Shown here piece after piece: positions 54,722-63,961 of a stretch of 64,000 nucleotides of DNA. The first letter of the stretch is position 1, and every line of letters begins with the position of its first letter. The position numbers and the translations under genes are program-made. This DNA is from WM-3-3 sp041660045 (GTDB lineage: Bacteria > Pseudomonadota > Gammaproteobacteria > Methylococcales > Methylomonadaceae): contig JBAZXA010000005.1 of the NCBI GenBank assembly GCA_041660045.1, forward strand, positions 212,198 to 276,197, written 5' to 3'. The notes beneath the pieces were generated by a model. The model was not told where the DNA came from. It made no database searches and worked only from the letters and a program-made list of their open reading frames with translations.

Positions 54722-54750
54722 AAAAAAAGGCCGGTTTCCCGGCCTTTTTT
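54722..54750. terminator. Bidirectional terminator between hoxW and htpG
   Basis: AAAAAAAGGCCGG and CCGGCCTTTTTT pair around TTTC. Flanking A- and T-runs let it end both converging transcripts. Confidence 0.9.
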
Positions 54751-54763
54751 AGTCGCTTATATA

Positions 54764-56725
54764 TTAATGTAGCAAACTTTGTAGCAAGCTATTAAGCTTA
54801 TGCACAAAAGTGGCGGGGTCATCTAACTGACCACCTTCGGCTAAAATGGCTTGGTCAAATAATATATGGGTCAAATCAGCAAAACGGGCATCATCTTGCT
54901 CATCTTTCAGCTTACAGACTAAGGCATGCTCTGGGTTAATTTCAAAAATCGGCTTTCTACCAAAACCCATCGATTGACCCGCCTCCTTCATAATACGCTC
55001 CATATTCAAGCTCATGCCGTAAACATCCGCAACCAAACAAGCGGGCGATTCTGTTAAGCGGTGGGTTAAGCGCACTTCACTGATTTCATCACCCATCACG
55101 TCTTTAATTTGTTTTAGGACGGACTCAAAATCTTTGTTGGCTTCTTCTTGGGCTTTTTTGTCTTCTTCAGTATCGTCCAAGTTTCCTAAATCTAATTGGC
55201 CTTTAGCGACCGATTGCAAATGCTTACCATCAAACTCACTCAGTGACGACACTAACCATTCGTCTACCCGATCCGATAATAACAACACTTCAATGCCTTT
55301 TTTACGGAAAATCTCTAAATGCGGGCTGCTTTTAGCTGCCGCAAAAGTATCCGCTGTCACGTAATAAATTTTGTCTTGGCCTTCTTTCATACGGCTAACA
55401 TAGTCTTCCAAAGACACATCTTGTTTACTATTGTCGGTATGGGTAGAGCTAAAACGTAAGAGTTTTGCTATGCGGTCTTTATTGGGGTGATCTTCAACCG
55501 GGCCTTCCTTAATCACTTTACCAAACTCAGTCCAGAAGCCATCATATTTTTCAGGTTCATTTTTGGCTAAGCCTTCCAACATACCTAAGACTTTTTTAAC
55601 CGCGCCTGATTTTATGGTGCTAATTTGTTTGCTTTGCTGCAAAATCTCGCGGGAAACATTCAAAGGTAATGAATTGGCATCAATTATCCCTTTAATAAAA
55701 CGCAAATAACGCGGCATTAATTGTTCGGCATCATCGGTAATAAACACTTTGCGTATATACAGCCTTACCCCGTGCTTGTTATCCCTGTCCCATAAATCGA
55801 ACGGCGCTCGACTCGGCACATATAGCAACATAGTAAATTCGTTGGTGCCTTCTACTTTGCTATGCACGTGCGCTAATGGGTCTTGGTAATCATGCGAGAC
55901 ATGCTTATAAAACTGGGTATAGTCGTCATCTGAAATTTCTTGTCGGGCTTTCGTCCACAAGGCAGAGGCACTGTTAATAGTGTCTTCTACAATTTCTGGG
56001 CTGGGCTTTGCCTTGGCTTCAGCGTTTTCTTCACCTTCAACAAGCTCATCAGCGGCTTCATCCATTTCTGGCATAACTTCTTTATCCATCACTATTGGTA
56101 AAGAAATATGGTCGGAAAATTTTCTAACAATGTCACGGATACGATATTGATCTAAAAACTCATCTTCGCCTTCACGCAAATGTAAGATAATTTCAGTGCC
56201 GCGTTTCGCTTTTTCCACAGTTTCCAGGGAATATTCACCTTCACCAGCGGACTCCCAGCGTACGCCTGCGCCCTTATCCGCCCCAACTTTACGGGTAATC
56301 AGGGTAACTTTATCAGCGACTATAAAAGCCGAGTAAAAGCCGACACCAAATTGCCCAATTAACTCGCTGTCTTTAGCTTGGTCGCCCGTTAACGCATCAA
56401 AAAATTGCTTAGTCCCGGATTTTGCGATAGTGCCAATATGCTCCTGTACTTCTTCGCGGCTCATGCCGACACCGTTGTCAATTACGCTGATTGTGCGTTT
56501 GTCTTTATCGTATTCCAAGCGAATTTTTAATTCGCTATCACCTTCATATAAACTTTCATTGGATAATGCCAAAAAGCGCAGCTTGTCTGCCGCATCCGAT
56601 GCATTGGAAATTAATTCCCTTAGAAAAATTTCCTTGTTGCTATACAAAGAATGTATCATCAAGTGCAAAAGATGTTTTACTTCGGTTTGAAAACCTAAGG
56701 TTTCTTTTTGTGCTTCTACTGTCAT
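54764..56725 (-). CDS. htpG: Chaperone HtpG (Hsp90)
   Basis: The 653-residue Hsp90 has a GHKL ATPase domain with FLRELISNASDAADKLRF, DNGVGMSREEV, IGQFGVGFYSAF and GTEI motifs, a middle domain with the catalytic-loop Arg in NVSREILQQSK, and a C-terminal dimerisation domain. It lacks the eukaryotic MEEVD tail, as expected. An acidic insert around residues 208-228 (DEAADELVEGEENAEAKAK) is at the usual linker position. Single gene ending at the hox terminator. Confidence 0.98.
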   Translation of the reverse strand: MTVEAQKETLGFQTEVKHLLHLMIHSLYSNKEIFLRELISNASDAADKLRFLALSNESLYEGDSELKIRLEYDKDKRTISVIDNGVGMSREEVQEHIGTIAKSGTKQFFDALTGDQAKDSELIGQFGVGFYSAFIVADKVTLITRKVGADKGAGVRWESAGEGEYSLETVEKAKRGTEIILHLREGEDEFLDQYRIRDIVRKFSDHISLPIVMDKEVMPEMDEAADELVEGEENAEAKAKPSPEIVEDTINSASALWTKARQEISDDDYTQFYKHVSHDYQDPLAHVHSKVEGTNEFTMLLYVPSRAPFDLWDRDNKHGVRLYIRKVFITDDAEQLMPRYLRFIKGIIDANSLPLNVSREILQQSKQISTIKSGAVKKVLGMLEGLAKNEPEKYDGFWTEFGKVIKEGPVEDHPNKDRIAKLLRFSSTHTDNSKQDVSLEDYVSRMKEGQDKIYYVTADTFAAAKSSPHLEIFRKKGIEVLLLSDRVDEWLVSSLSEFDGKHLQSVAKGQLDLGNLDDTEEDKKAQEEANKDFESVLKQIKDVMGDEISEVRLTHRLTESPACLVADVYGMSLNMERIMKEAGQSMGFGRKPIFEINPEHALVCKLKDEQDDARFADLTHILFDQAILAEGGQLDDPATFVHKLNSLLQSLLH

Positions 56726-56899
56726 TTATAAATCCTAAAGGAAAAAAAAGTGGTATAGATAAGATGGGGGCGGTTATGGGATTTTTCAAGGCCTAATTTA
56801 TAAGCCTAAATTATCAAATTTAACTTAACAATCAGATAGATTAGCTCTGTCGAAAAGACTAACAAGACTAACCTAGATGATCAGGCGAGTACTGGCTAT

Positions 56900-57925
56900 T
56901 TAAGGTAACCCAGCCATTAATTCTAGACCTGCCAGCTGCAGGCACAGCAATTGTAAAGACTCCCAAGCATCTCCGGCTTGCCTGCCTTTGATTTGTCGAT
57001 CAATTTTTGCGCTTGCCTTTAGCGCTTTGTTTAAGGCGTTGACACTTAAACGTTTAACTGAAGTGCTAAGCAAGGCCTTACGTTTATCCCAAATTTGGTG
57101 GCTTTTAAACACCGCCTCACTTGATTGCCCTGAAATTGACGCTTTCTTTAACGCCATTAAAACCCGTACTTCCCGGGCGATAGCCCACAAAACCACTGGC
57201 GCGGCGACCCCTTCTTTGCGCAAGCCAGTCAAAATTTTTAAGGTGCGGTCAATTTCTTGCCTTAACAGGCTATCTACAAGATCGAACACGGCATATCTAG
57301 AACTATCTGTAACGGCATCCAGTAACTGCTGCTCACTAATCCGGCCACTGCCGTAAAGCATATATAATTTATCAACTTCTTGGGCGGCTGCGAGCAGGTT
57401 TCCTTCAACCCGTAAAGCCAACAGTTTTACTGTGTCTTCATTAACGGTCATTCCGCGTTGCTGCAACCGCTTTTGCAACCAGACAATCAATTCGACCTGA
57501 TTTAATGGCCAAACTTGAACAATAACACCTATAGCTTCGATGGCTTGCAACCATTTTGCCTTTAACGCGGCCGTCGTTAGTTTAGGTGCGCTAATCAGCA
57601 ATAAAATATCTTCTGAGGGTGATAAGCAATAGTCTTGAAGGATTTTTGCCGCTTCAACGCCTATTGCCACTTTTGACAATCTTAAGTCGACAATTTTTTT
57701 ATCAGAAAATAAAGTGTAAGTGTTTAATGCCAACACCAATTCTTGCCAATCAAAGTTAGCTTCTACTGACAAGATTTCACGCCGGGCAAAACCAGATAGC
57801 CCTCCGGCTTGCCTTACCGCATCCGCCAATTCACCCATTTGCTGAGGGTCATCACCACTTAACAAATAGATGGTTTGCAGATTTTTTTTTAGGGCGTTGT
57901 TAAGCTGTTCGGGCTTTAAACGCAT
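56900..57925 (-). CDS. holA: DNA polymerase III subunit delta HolA
   Basis: The 341-residue clamp-loader subunit opens the beta clamp. Family features are LNNALKKNLQTIYLLSGDDPQQ at the start, the degenerate AAA+ core, the helical segment NLLAAAQEVDKLYMLYG and the C-terminal collar domain with IDRQIKGRQAGDAWESLQLLCL. The start is the ATG at 57925, one base after the lptE stop; a longer frame overlapping lptE is not supported by the family. It is the last gene of leuS-lptE-holA; nadD, the next gene in many relatives, is absent. Confidence 0.95.
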   Translation of the reverse strand: MRLKPEQLNNALKKNLQTIYLLSGDDPQQMGELADAVRQAGGLSGFARREILSVEANFDWQELVLALNTYTLFSDKKIVDLRLSKVAIGVEAAKILQDYCLSPSEDILLLISAPKLTTAALKAKWLQAIEAIGVIVQVWPLNQVELIVWLQKRLQQRGMTVNEDTVKLLALRVEGNLLAAAQEVDKLYMLYGSGRISEQQLLDAVTDSSRYAVFDLVDSLLRQEIDRTLKILTGLRKEGVAAPVVLWAIAREVRVLMALKKASISGQSSEAVFKSHQIWDKRKALLSTSVKRLSVNALNKALKASAKIDRQIKGRQAGDAWESLQLLCLQLAGLELMAGLP

Positions 57926-57926
57926 T

Positions 57927-58427
57927 TTATTTTGGGCTTTGTTTTTGACTAAAACGTATCCTATCCGAAACAGAGCGCATGGCTTGTTGATACATTTCGC
58001 CACGGATTACTTGTTCTTCACCATCTTTAGCAATAATATCTTGCTGATCATTAAAGTAACTGCGCCGAATTTCAATAGGCGGTTGCTCGCCTAAAGCGCG
58101 ATGTTTAGCATCACTGATTTCATACTTTAGAAAATAAACCAACTCATATTCATTGGCTTTACCGCGGGCACTTGTTGATAGCACCCGACGCTGTAAATAT
58201 TCATCCAGCACTTTTACTACAACATTAGCTTGTTCTGGGCTATTGACCAAATCCCCAGAGGCTTTTAACGCTTTAGTAAATTGTTCGCGTAATTGCCCAG
58301 AGCCACCATCAAGATAAAGTTTACCCAGACTAAAATCAGCTTGGCCAGAGCCGCGCAAATGAAAGCCACAAGCTGTTAACAATAATGCCAAAATGACAAT
58401 ATAATTTCTAAGCAATTTGAACACCAT
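57927..58427 (-). CDS. lptE: LPS-assembly lipoprotein LptE
   Basis: A 166-residue outer-membrane lipoprotein: lipobox LLTACGFHLRG with Cys20, then the two-layer alpha/beta domain. The CGFHLRG start is diagnostic. LptE plugs the LptD barrel and helps move LPS to the cell surface. It lies 9 bases after leuS and directly before holA. Confidence 0.95.
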   Translation of the reverse strand: MVFKLLRNYIVILALLLTACGFHLRGSGQADFSLGKLYLDGGSGQLREQFTKALKASGDLVNSPEQANVVVKVLDEYLQRRVLSTSARGKANEYELVYFLKYEISDAKHRALGEQPPIEIRRSYFNDQQDIIAKDGEEQVIRGEMYQQAMRSVSDRIRFSQKQSPK

Positions 58428-58436
58428 TAACTTGGA

Positions 58437-60884
58437 TTACAACACGATATTGACTAATTTTTGCGGTACCACTATCACTTTTTTAACAGTGCTGCCCTCA
58501 ATAAAACGTAGTATTTGCTCATCTGCCAAGGCCAACGCCTGCGTCTCTTCTTTGCTTGCCGTAGCAGAAACTTTAATTTTGCTGCGCAATTTGCCATTAA
58601 CTTGAACGACTACATCAATAGTGTCTTGTACCAAAGCGGCCAAATCGACAGCGGGCCAAGGTTCAGTAACGACTAAATTACTATGGCCTAACGCCTGCCA
58701 TAGTTGATGGCAAATATGCGGAACTATCGGTGATAGCATCAGCACGATGGCTTCCAAAGCTTCTTGGCGGACGGCCTTACCTACCATAGACCCGTCAGCA
58801 AATTTAGATATGGTATTAACCAATTCCATATTTGCTGCAATCGCAGTATTAAACGTATAACGGCGATTTAAATCATCACTTACCTTTTGTAAGGTCAAGT
58901 GCGTTTGCCTGCGCACTTGCTGTTGCTCAGCACTTAAATCATTTTTTTCGGACGCTTGTGCTACTAAACCTGATTCTACATGGCCATAAACTAGCTTCCA
59001 TAAGCGCTTTAAAAAGCGGAACGCACCTTCTACGCCACTGTCAGACCACTCTAAAGACTGCTCTGGCGGTGCTGCAAACATAATAAACAAACGGACTGTG
59101 TCGGCTCCGTATTGCTCAATTAAAGCCTGTGGGTCTACGGTATTGCCTTTAGATTTAGACATTTTACTGCCGTCTTTAAGCACCATCCCTTGGGTCAACA
59201 GTTTTTTAAATGGTTCCTCACAGGCAAAAATGCCTTCGTCGCGCAGCAGCTTGGTATAAAACCGTGCATATAACAAATGCAAAATAGCATGCTCTATACC
59301 ACCTATATACTGGTCTACGGGTAACCAATAATTGGCACTCGCACCCAACATGCTTTCTGCTTTAGGGCTAGTAAAGCGTGCGAAATACCAAGAAGACTCC
59401 ATAAAGGTATCAAAGGTATCGGTTTCCCGACGTGCTGGCCGGTTACAATTTGGACAATTGACATGGGAAAACGTCGGGTGCGCCACTAAAGGCGATTGCG
59501 AGCCATCCAAAACCACATCACGTGGCAAAGTCACTGGCAAATCCTGTTCCGGCACTGGCACAGTCCCACAATCATCGCAATAAATTACTGGAATTGGCGC
59601 GCCCCAGTAACGTTGGCGGGAAACCCCCCAATCACGTAAACGAAAATTTATTTTTCGCTGGCCTTTGCCCGCTTGTTCCAATACTTCAGCTATCGCCACA
59701 AATGCTGCTTCTGAAGTTAAGCCATCAAACTCACCTGAGTTTTGTAACAGACCTTTTGCTGTGAACGCTTGCTGAGAACAATCAGCAGCACCCTCTTTAG
59801 CAAAAACCACTTGCTTAAGCCCTATGCCATATTTTTGGGCAAATTCATAATCACGTTGGTCATGTGCCGGCACTGACATGACAGCACCCGTGCCATAACC
59901 CATCAAGACAAAATTGGCAATCCAAAGCGGTAATTGTTCACCCGATATGGGATGTATCACTTTAAAACCTGAATTAATGCCCTTTTTTTCCATGGTTTCC
60001 ATGGCGGCTTCTGATGTTTCCATTAACTTGCAGCTTTCGATAAATGCGGCAATATCCGGATTGCTCTTGGCCGCTAACAAAGCCAAAGGGTGCTCAGAAG
60101 CTATCGCTAAATAGGTCACCCCCATCACTGTATCAGGGCGCGTGGTGTAAATGCGCACGTTTAGTTCTTGACCCAGCACGGCAAAATCCATTTCAATACC
60201 TTCAGATCGGCCTATCCAATTGGCCTGCATTGTTTTTACTTGCTCCGGCCAACCTTCCAAACTATCTAAAGCCCCCAACAGCTCATCCGCATAGGCAGTA
60301 ATCTTCAGAAACCATTGGGCAATTTCTTTGCGTTCAACTGGCGTATCACAGCGCCAACAGCAACCATCAATAACTTGCTCGTTGGCCAAAACTGTCATAT
60401 CGTTAGGGCACCAATTGACCGGTGCCGTTTTTTTGTAGACTAAGCCTTTTTCCAATAATTTTAGAAAAAACCATTGCTCCCAGCGGTAATACGACGGGTC
60501 ACAAGTCGCAATTTCACGGTCCCAATCATAGCCAAAGCCTAAACGTTTAAGCTGGGCACGCATATAATCTATATTTTCATACGTCCAGTCGGCAGGATGT
60601 ACACCGTGCTTCATAGCCGCATTTTCCGCAGGTAGGCCAAAAGCATCCCAACCCATGGGTTGTAAAACATTCTTACCTAGCATACGCTGGTACCGGCTGA
60701 TTACATCACCGATGGTATAATTACGGACATGTCCCATGTGGAGCTTGCCACTGGGGTAAGGGAACATCGATAAGCAATAGTATTTGTCTTGGTTAGATGA
60801 CGCCTCAACGCGAAACGTGGCATCATGCTCCCAAATTTCCTGTACCGCTTGCTCTACAATTAATGGCTGATAATTTTCTTGCAT
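58437..60884 (-). CDS. leuS: Leucyl-tRNA synthetase
   Basis: The 815-residue class Ia synthetase has the HIGH variant HMGH at 49-52 (YPSGKLHMGHVRNY), a zinc-like segment (GCCWRCDTPVERKE), the CP1 editing domain with VMGVTYLAIASEHPLA, a second CxxC pair (CPNCNRPARRETDTFDTFMESSWYFARF) and KMSKS (DGSKMSKSKGNTVD). Full length. It is divergent from ybeL with a few dozen bases between them, as in E. coli, and leads the leuS-lptE-holA operon. Confidence 0.98.
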   Translation of the reverse strand: MQENYQPLIVEQAVQEIWEHDATFRVEASSNQDKYYCLSMFPYPSGKLHMGHVRNYTIGDVISRYQRMLGKNVLQPMGWDAFGLPAENAAMKHGVHPADWTYENIDYMRAQLKRLGFGYDWDREIATCDPSYYRWEQWFFLKLLEKGLVYKKTAPVNWCPNDMTVLANEQVIDGCCWRCDTPVERKEIAQWFLKITAYADELLGALDSLEGWPEQVKTMQANWIGRSEGIEMDFAVLGQELNVRIYTTRPDTVMGVTYLAIASEHPLALLAAKSNPDIAAFIESCKLMETSEAAMETMEKKGINSGFKVIHPISGEQLPLWIANFVLMGYGTGAVMSVPAHDQRDYEFAQKYGIGLKQVVFAKEGAADCSQQAFTAKGLLQNSGEFDGLTSEAAFVAIAEVLEQAGKGQRKINFRLRDWGVSRQRYWGAPIPVIYCDDCGTVPVPEQDLPVTLPRDVVLDGSQSPLVAHPTFSHVNCPNCNRPARRETDTFDTFMESSWYFARFTSPKAESMLGASANYWLPVDQYIGGIEHAILHLLYARFYTKLLRDEGIFACEEPFKKLLTQGMVLKDGSKMSKSKGNTVDPQALIEQYGADTVRLFIMFAAPPEQSLEWSDSGVEGAFRFLKRLWKLVYGHVESGLVAQASEKNDLSAEQQQVRRQTHLTLQKVSDDLNRRYTFNTAIAANMELVNTISKFADGSMVGKAVRQEALEAIVLMLSPIVPHICHQLWQALGHSNLVVTEPWPAVDLAALVQDTIDVVVQVNGKLRSKIKVSATASKEETQALALADEQILRFIEGSTVKKVIVVPQKLVNIVL

Positions 60885-60968
60885 CCTTATCGTCTTTTAC
60901 AGATCAAAAGCGTTAGAATAACTTACACAAGCTTAAATCTAAAGCGCCATTTTGGAGCCAACCTAAAC

Positions 60969-61451
60969 ATGACCACAAATAAATATATCGCAGCTTACAA
61001 CGACATCATTTCCCATCTCCATGAAACCATGGAAGAAACCCTGCATTCGTTTGCTGATGCGTTAGAGATATCCAAGAAAAAAACGAGTCTATCCAGTGAT
61101 TTAAGCAATGATGAACTAAAGACCGTCAGCAACTATGTGGAGCGGGATTTGAAACATGCCGCCCATAAACTGACCAGCAACGATAATAATTCATTTTCTG
61201 AATGGCTTAAATTTGATATTGAAATGCTTGAAAATTTCGCCATGGATGCATTTTTAAGTGTCGCTGATAAAACCCGCGTGGAACTGGCAAAATTAGACCA
61301 ACTCGCGGCATTAAATACTTACCACGCCGGTGACATCACTAGTCCAGGTACTTTTGTATGCGCCGATTGTAATAAAGAAATCGCCTTTAAATCGACCAGT
61401 GAAATTCCAGTTTGTCCTGCCTGTCAAGGAAAAACCTTTGTACGTGTTTGA
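60969..61451 (+). CDS. ybeL: Zinc-ribbon protein YbeL (DUF1451)
   Basis: The 160-residue protein has an N-terminal helical part (YNDIISHLHETMEETLHSFADALE) and a C-terminal zinc ribbon with two CxxC pairs (FVCADCNKEI and IPVCPACQGKTF). It corresponds to YbeL/DUF1451, which also sits beside leuS in E. coli; the function is not known. The ATG at 60969 has GGAG 12 bases upstream. The frame is open to an earlier ATG inside leuS (60879), which is judged spurious. Confidence 0.85.
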   Translation: MTTNKYIAAYNDIISHLHETMEETLHSFADALEISKKKTSLSSDLSNDELKTVSNYVERDLKHAAHKLTSNDNNSFSEWLKFDIEMLENFAMDAFLSVADKTRVELAKLDQLAALNTYHAGDITSPGTFVCADCNKEIAFKSTSEIPVCPACQGKTFVRV

Positions 61452-61475
61452 TAATATTAAGCTAAGCCGTATAAT
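61448..61475 (+). promoter_or_regulatory. Sigma-70 promoter for the parA-like gene
   Basis: TTGATA (61448-61453) and a perfect TATAAT (61470-61475) are spaced by 16 bases and lie 34 bases before the ATG. Confidence 0.65.
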
Positions 61476-61509
61476 GCCTATTCAATCTATCTGATCACTG
61501 GGGAACAAC

Positions 61510-62289
61510 ATGCGTAGGGTTATTTTCAACCAGAAAGGCGGCGTCGGTAAATCGACTATTACTTGCAATTTAGCGGCTATCAGTGCTGTTGAAGGTAAGC
61601 GCACTTTAGTGATCGATTTAGATGTCCAAGGCAATTCAACGCAATACCTATTAGGTAGTAAAGTTACTGATAGTGAAAAAACTATCGCCCATTTTTTTAA
61701 AGATAGTTTAAGCCTCAATTTATTTGGTAGCGGTAATGGTTTAGGGCTTGAGACGGTGGTCCACGAAACCCCATTTCCTAACCTTTTTATTATTCCTTCA
61801 CACCCAGAACTTGAGCCGTTGCAAAGCCGCTTAGAATCCCGTTATAAGATTTTTAAACTAAAAGAAGCCTTAGAAAAACTTGATGGTTTTGATTCCGTTT
61901 ATATCGATACCCCACCCATCCTTAATTTTTATAGCCAATCCGCATTAATTGCAGCACAAAAATGTTTAATCCCCTTTGACTGTGACGCCTTTTCTCGCGA
62001 AGCACTTTACACTCTTATCAACGCGCTTAAAGAGGTTAAAGCTGATCACAATCAAACTCTCGAAATTGAAGGCATAGTCGTCAACCAATTTCAAAAACAA
62101 GCGAAACTACCACGGCAACTAGTAGACGAATTACTGGCACAAGGCTTACCCGTGCTTTCTGCGATGATATCGCCATCCGTTAAAGTTAGAGAGTCGCATT
62201 CTGAATCTAAGCCATTAATCCATTATGTCCCTCATCATAAATTAACTGATGAATTTAAATCTTTGCATCTAGAAATCCATCGCTCCTAA
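61510..62289 (+). CDS. ParA family P-loop ATPase, orphan
   Basis: The 259-residue protein has a deviant Walker A KGGVGKST at residues 9-16 (FNQKGGVGKSTITCNLAAI), Walker A' IDLDVQGNSTQYL and Walker B YIDTPPIL. ParA/MinD-type ATPases bind DNA or membranes in an ATP-dependent way and position cargo. No ParB gene or parS-like palindrome is nearby, so this is not the chromosome-partition pair; an orphan ParA for another cargo is more likely. It has its own promoter. The C-terminus (HYVPHHKLTDEFKSLHLEI) resembles other chromosomal orphan ParA proteins. Confidence 0.88.
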   Translation: MRRVIFNQKGGVGKSTITCNLAAISAVEGKRTLVIDLDVQGNSTQYLLGSKVTDSEKTIAHFFKDSLSLNLFGSGNGLGLETVVHETPFPNLFIIPSHPELEPLQSRLESRYKIFKLKEALEKLDGFDSVYIDTPPILNFYSQSALIAAQKCLIPFDCDAFSREALYTLINALKEVKADHNQTLEIEGIVVNQFQKQAKLPRQLVDELLAQGLPVLSAMISPSVKVRESHSESKPLIHYVPHHKLTDEFKSLHLEIHRS

Positions 62290-62330
62290 ATCAATCAAGC
62301 CACATTATGTTATAGGCTTAATACTGCGTT

Positions 62331-63821
62331 TTAATTCAGCCTTTGCCAGCCAGCCCTTGCAATAACCATGGCCAGCAGCGTAATTAGCGTATAAATAATG
62401 GGCGGGTCTCCACCAAGTTTTGCATAAGGGGTTAGCCCCTGCATAGGCACAATTTCACCACTGAGCACCCATGGTTTAAATATAGGGGCTTGTTTAAGGA
62501 CTTTACCGGTGGGGGAAATTATAGCTGTAATTCCAGTATTGGTTGCCCGCAGCATATATCGGCCGCTCTCTAAAGCCCTCATCCGTGCTATCTCTAAATG
62601 TTGCTCCGGCTCAAAGCTATCACCAAACCAAGCATCATTGGTAACATTAACCAAATATGAAGATTCAGCTAAGCCCTTAAGACTAATTTCACTAAAAGCA
62701 TCTTCATAACAAATTGACGGCGTAAACCAATAACCACCCGCTTGTAGCGAAGGCTGATTATTTTCTCCAGGGAGGAAGTTACCCAGCTTTAAACTAATTC
62801 GATCAAGTATCACACTTAAAATTGGTTGAAATGGTAAATACTCCCCAAAAGGTAATAGATGCGCTTTTTTATATAAACCCTGCCTTTTACCCAAAGTTAA
62901 CAGCGTATTATAAAACTTATCCTCATCAGCTGCCTGCATAGGCACACTAATAATTATATCTGCATTATGTAATTTAGCTTCGTTATTAAGCGGAACTAAA
63001 AAGCTATCCCTTACTTCGCTAAACAATGCTGGAATTGCCGTTTCTGGCCATACTATGACTTGGGAATCCCAATGCGCTTGTGTCGCTTCTTGATAAAACT
63101 TCAGTGTCTTATATTTATTTTCCGGCCGCCACTTCTGATCTTGGCTGATATTACCCTGTACCAAAGTGACTTTTATCGCTTGCGCTCTAGGGCTAGTCCA
63201 AGCTATCTGAGAACAGCCAGCACCTACCAGCCAAATCAGAATAACAATGCAGCCTAAAGTTTTTCTATAGTGACCTTCATAAATAAGGTTGATGGCCATC
63301 GCCGTAAAGGCTAACAAAAAGCTAACCCCATAACCACCAATTATAGGTAGATAACCTGATAATGGCGTTTCAAGCTGGCTATACCCTGTTTGCAACCAAG
63401 GAAACCCATTCAACACCCAATAGCCTCTGATGTATTCAATAATAACCCAAAGTAATGGTATAACAAGGAGTTGTACCCGTCTTGATTTTACTGATTGCAT
63501 TAGTTTTACCGAACAATAGCCCATTAAACATGGAAATATTGCCCAAAAACAAACAAATAATAACGTTAAAAGTACCGATGTTACCGCTCCTATTTGGCCG
63601 AACTGGTAAAGACTAATAAATACCCAAGACACACCTATTCCAAAAGAAGCCAAGCCGAATAAAAAGCCATACTTTAGGCCTTGCACTGGGCTAGAGCGCA
63701 CCAAGAGCATAAACAGCAAGCTTAGGCCAAGCACCGCAAAATAGCCTAACCCCAACGGAGCGAAGGCGCAGGCATACAAAGCCCCGGCGATAAGAGCGGT
63801 AACATCAAATAAGCGTTTCAT
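62331..63821 (-). CDS. lnt: Apolipoprotein N-acyltransferase Lnt
   Basis: The 496-residue inner-membrane enzyme adds the third acyl chain to lipoproteins. It has about six N-terminal helices, then a nitrilase-like periplasmic domain with the catalytic Glu in VIVWPETAIPAL, Lys in KAHLLPFGEYLPF and Cys in FTPSICYEDAF, and a last helix at the C-terminus. The start is the ATG at 63821 (MKRLFDV); the frame extends upstream through the rrn terminator and 5S rRNA, which cannot be coding. It is transcribed in the same direction as the rrn operon, 100 bases after its terminator. Confidence 0.95.
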   Translation of the reverse strand: MKRLFDVTALIAGALYACAFAPLGLGYFAVLGLSLLFMLLVRSSPVQGLKYGFLFGLASFGIGVSWVFISLYQFGQIGAVTSVLLTLLFVCFWAIFPCLMGYCSVKLMQSVKSRRVQLLVIPLLWVIIEYIRGYWVLNGFPWLQTGYSQLETPLSGYLPIIGGYGVSFLLAFTAMAINLIYEGHYRKTLGCIVILIWLVGAGCSQIAWTSPRAQAIKVTLVQGNISQDQKWRPENKYKTLKFYQEATQAHWDSQVIVWPETAIPALFSEVRDSFLVPLNNEAKLHNADIIISVPMQAADEDKFYNTLLTLGKRQGLYKKAHLLPFGEYLPFQPILSVILDRISLKLGNFLPGENNQPSLQAGGYWFTPSICYEDAFSEISLKGLAESSYLVNVTNDAWFGDSFEPEQHLEIARMRALESGRYMLRATNTGITAIISPTGKVLKQAPIFKPWVLSGEIVPMQGLTPYAKLGGDPPIIYTLITLLAMVIARAGWQRLN

Positions 63822-63921
63822 AGATGTACTGGCATATGTAAAAAGGGATGACGATAGCGCAGAAGGCGGTACTGGGCAAGGGATGTTGTTGGTGGATATT
63901 GGTTGGCGGTTAGCGTAGGGC

Positions 63922-63950
63922 AAAAAAAAGCCCGCCGGATGGGCGGGCTT
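63922..63950 (-). terminator. rRNA operon terminator
   Basis: On the minus strand AAGCCCGCC and GGCGGGCTT form a 9-bp stem followed by TTTTTT, 11 bases after the 3' end of 5S rRNA. Confidence 0.92.
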
Positions 63951-63961
63951 CCTGGGTTGGG

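Noticed and set aside
57926..58003. Longer HolA start overlapping lptE
   Set aside because: HolA begins at MRLKPEQL; the extension is out-of-frame lptE sequence.
60879..60968. Longer YbeL start inside leuS
   Set aside because: The upstream part covers the leuS start codon region and lacks family similarity; GGAG precedes the ATG at 60969.
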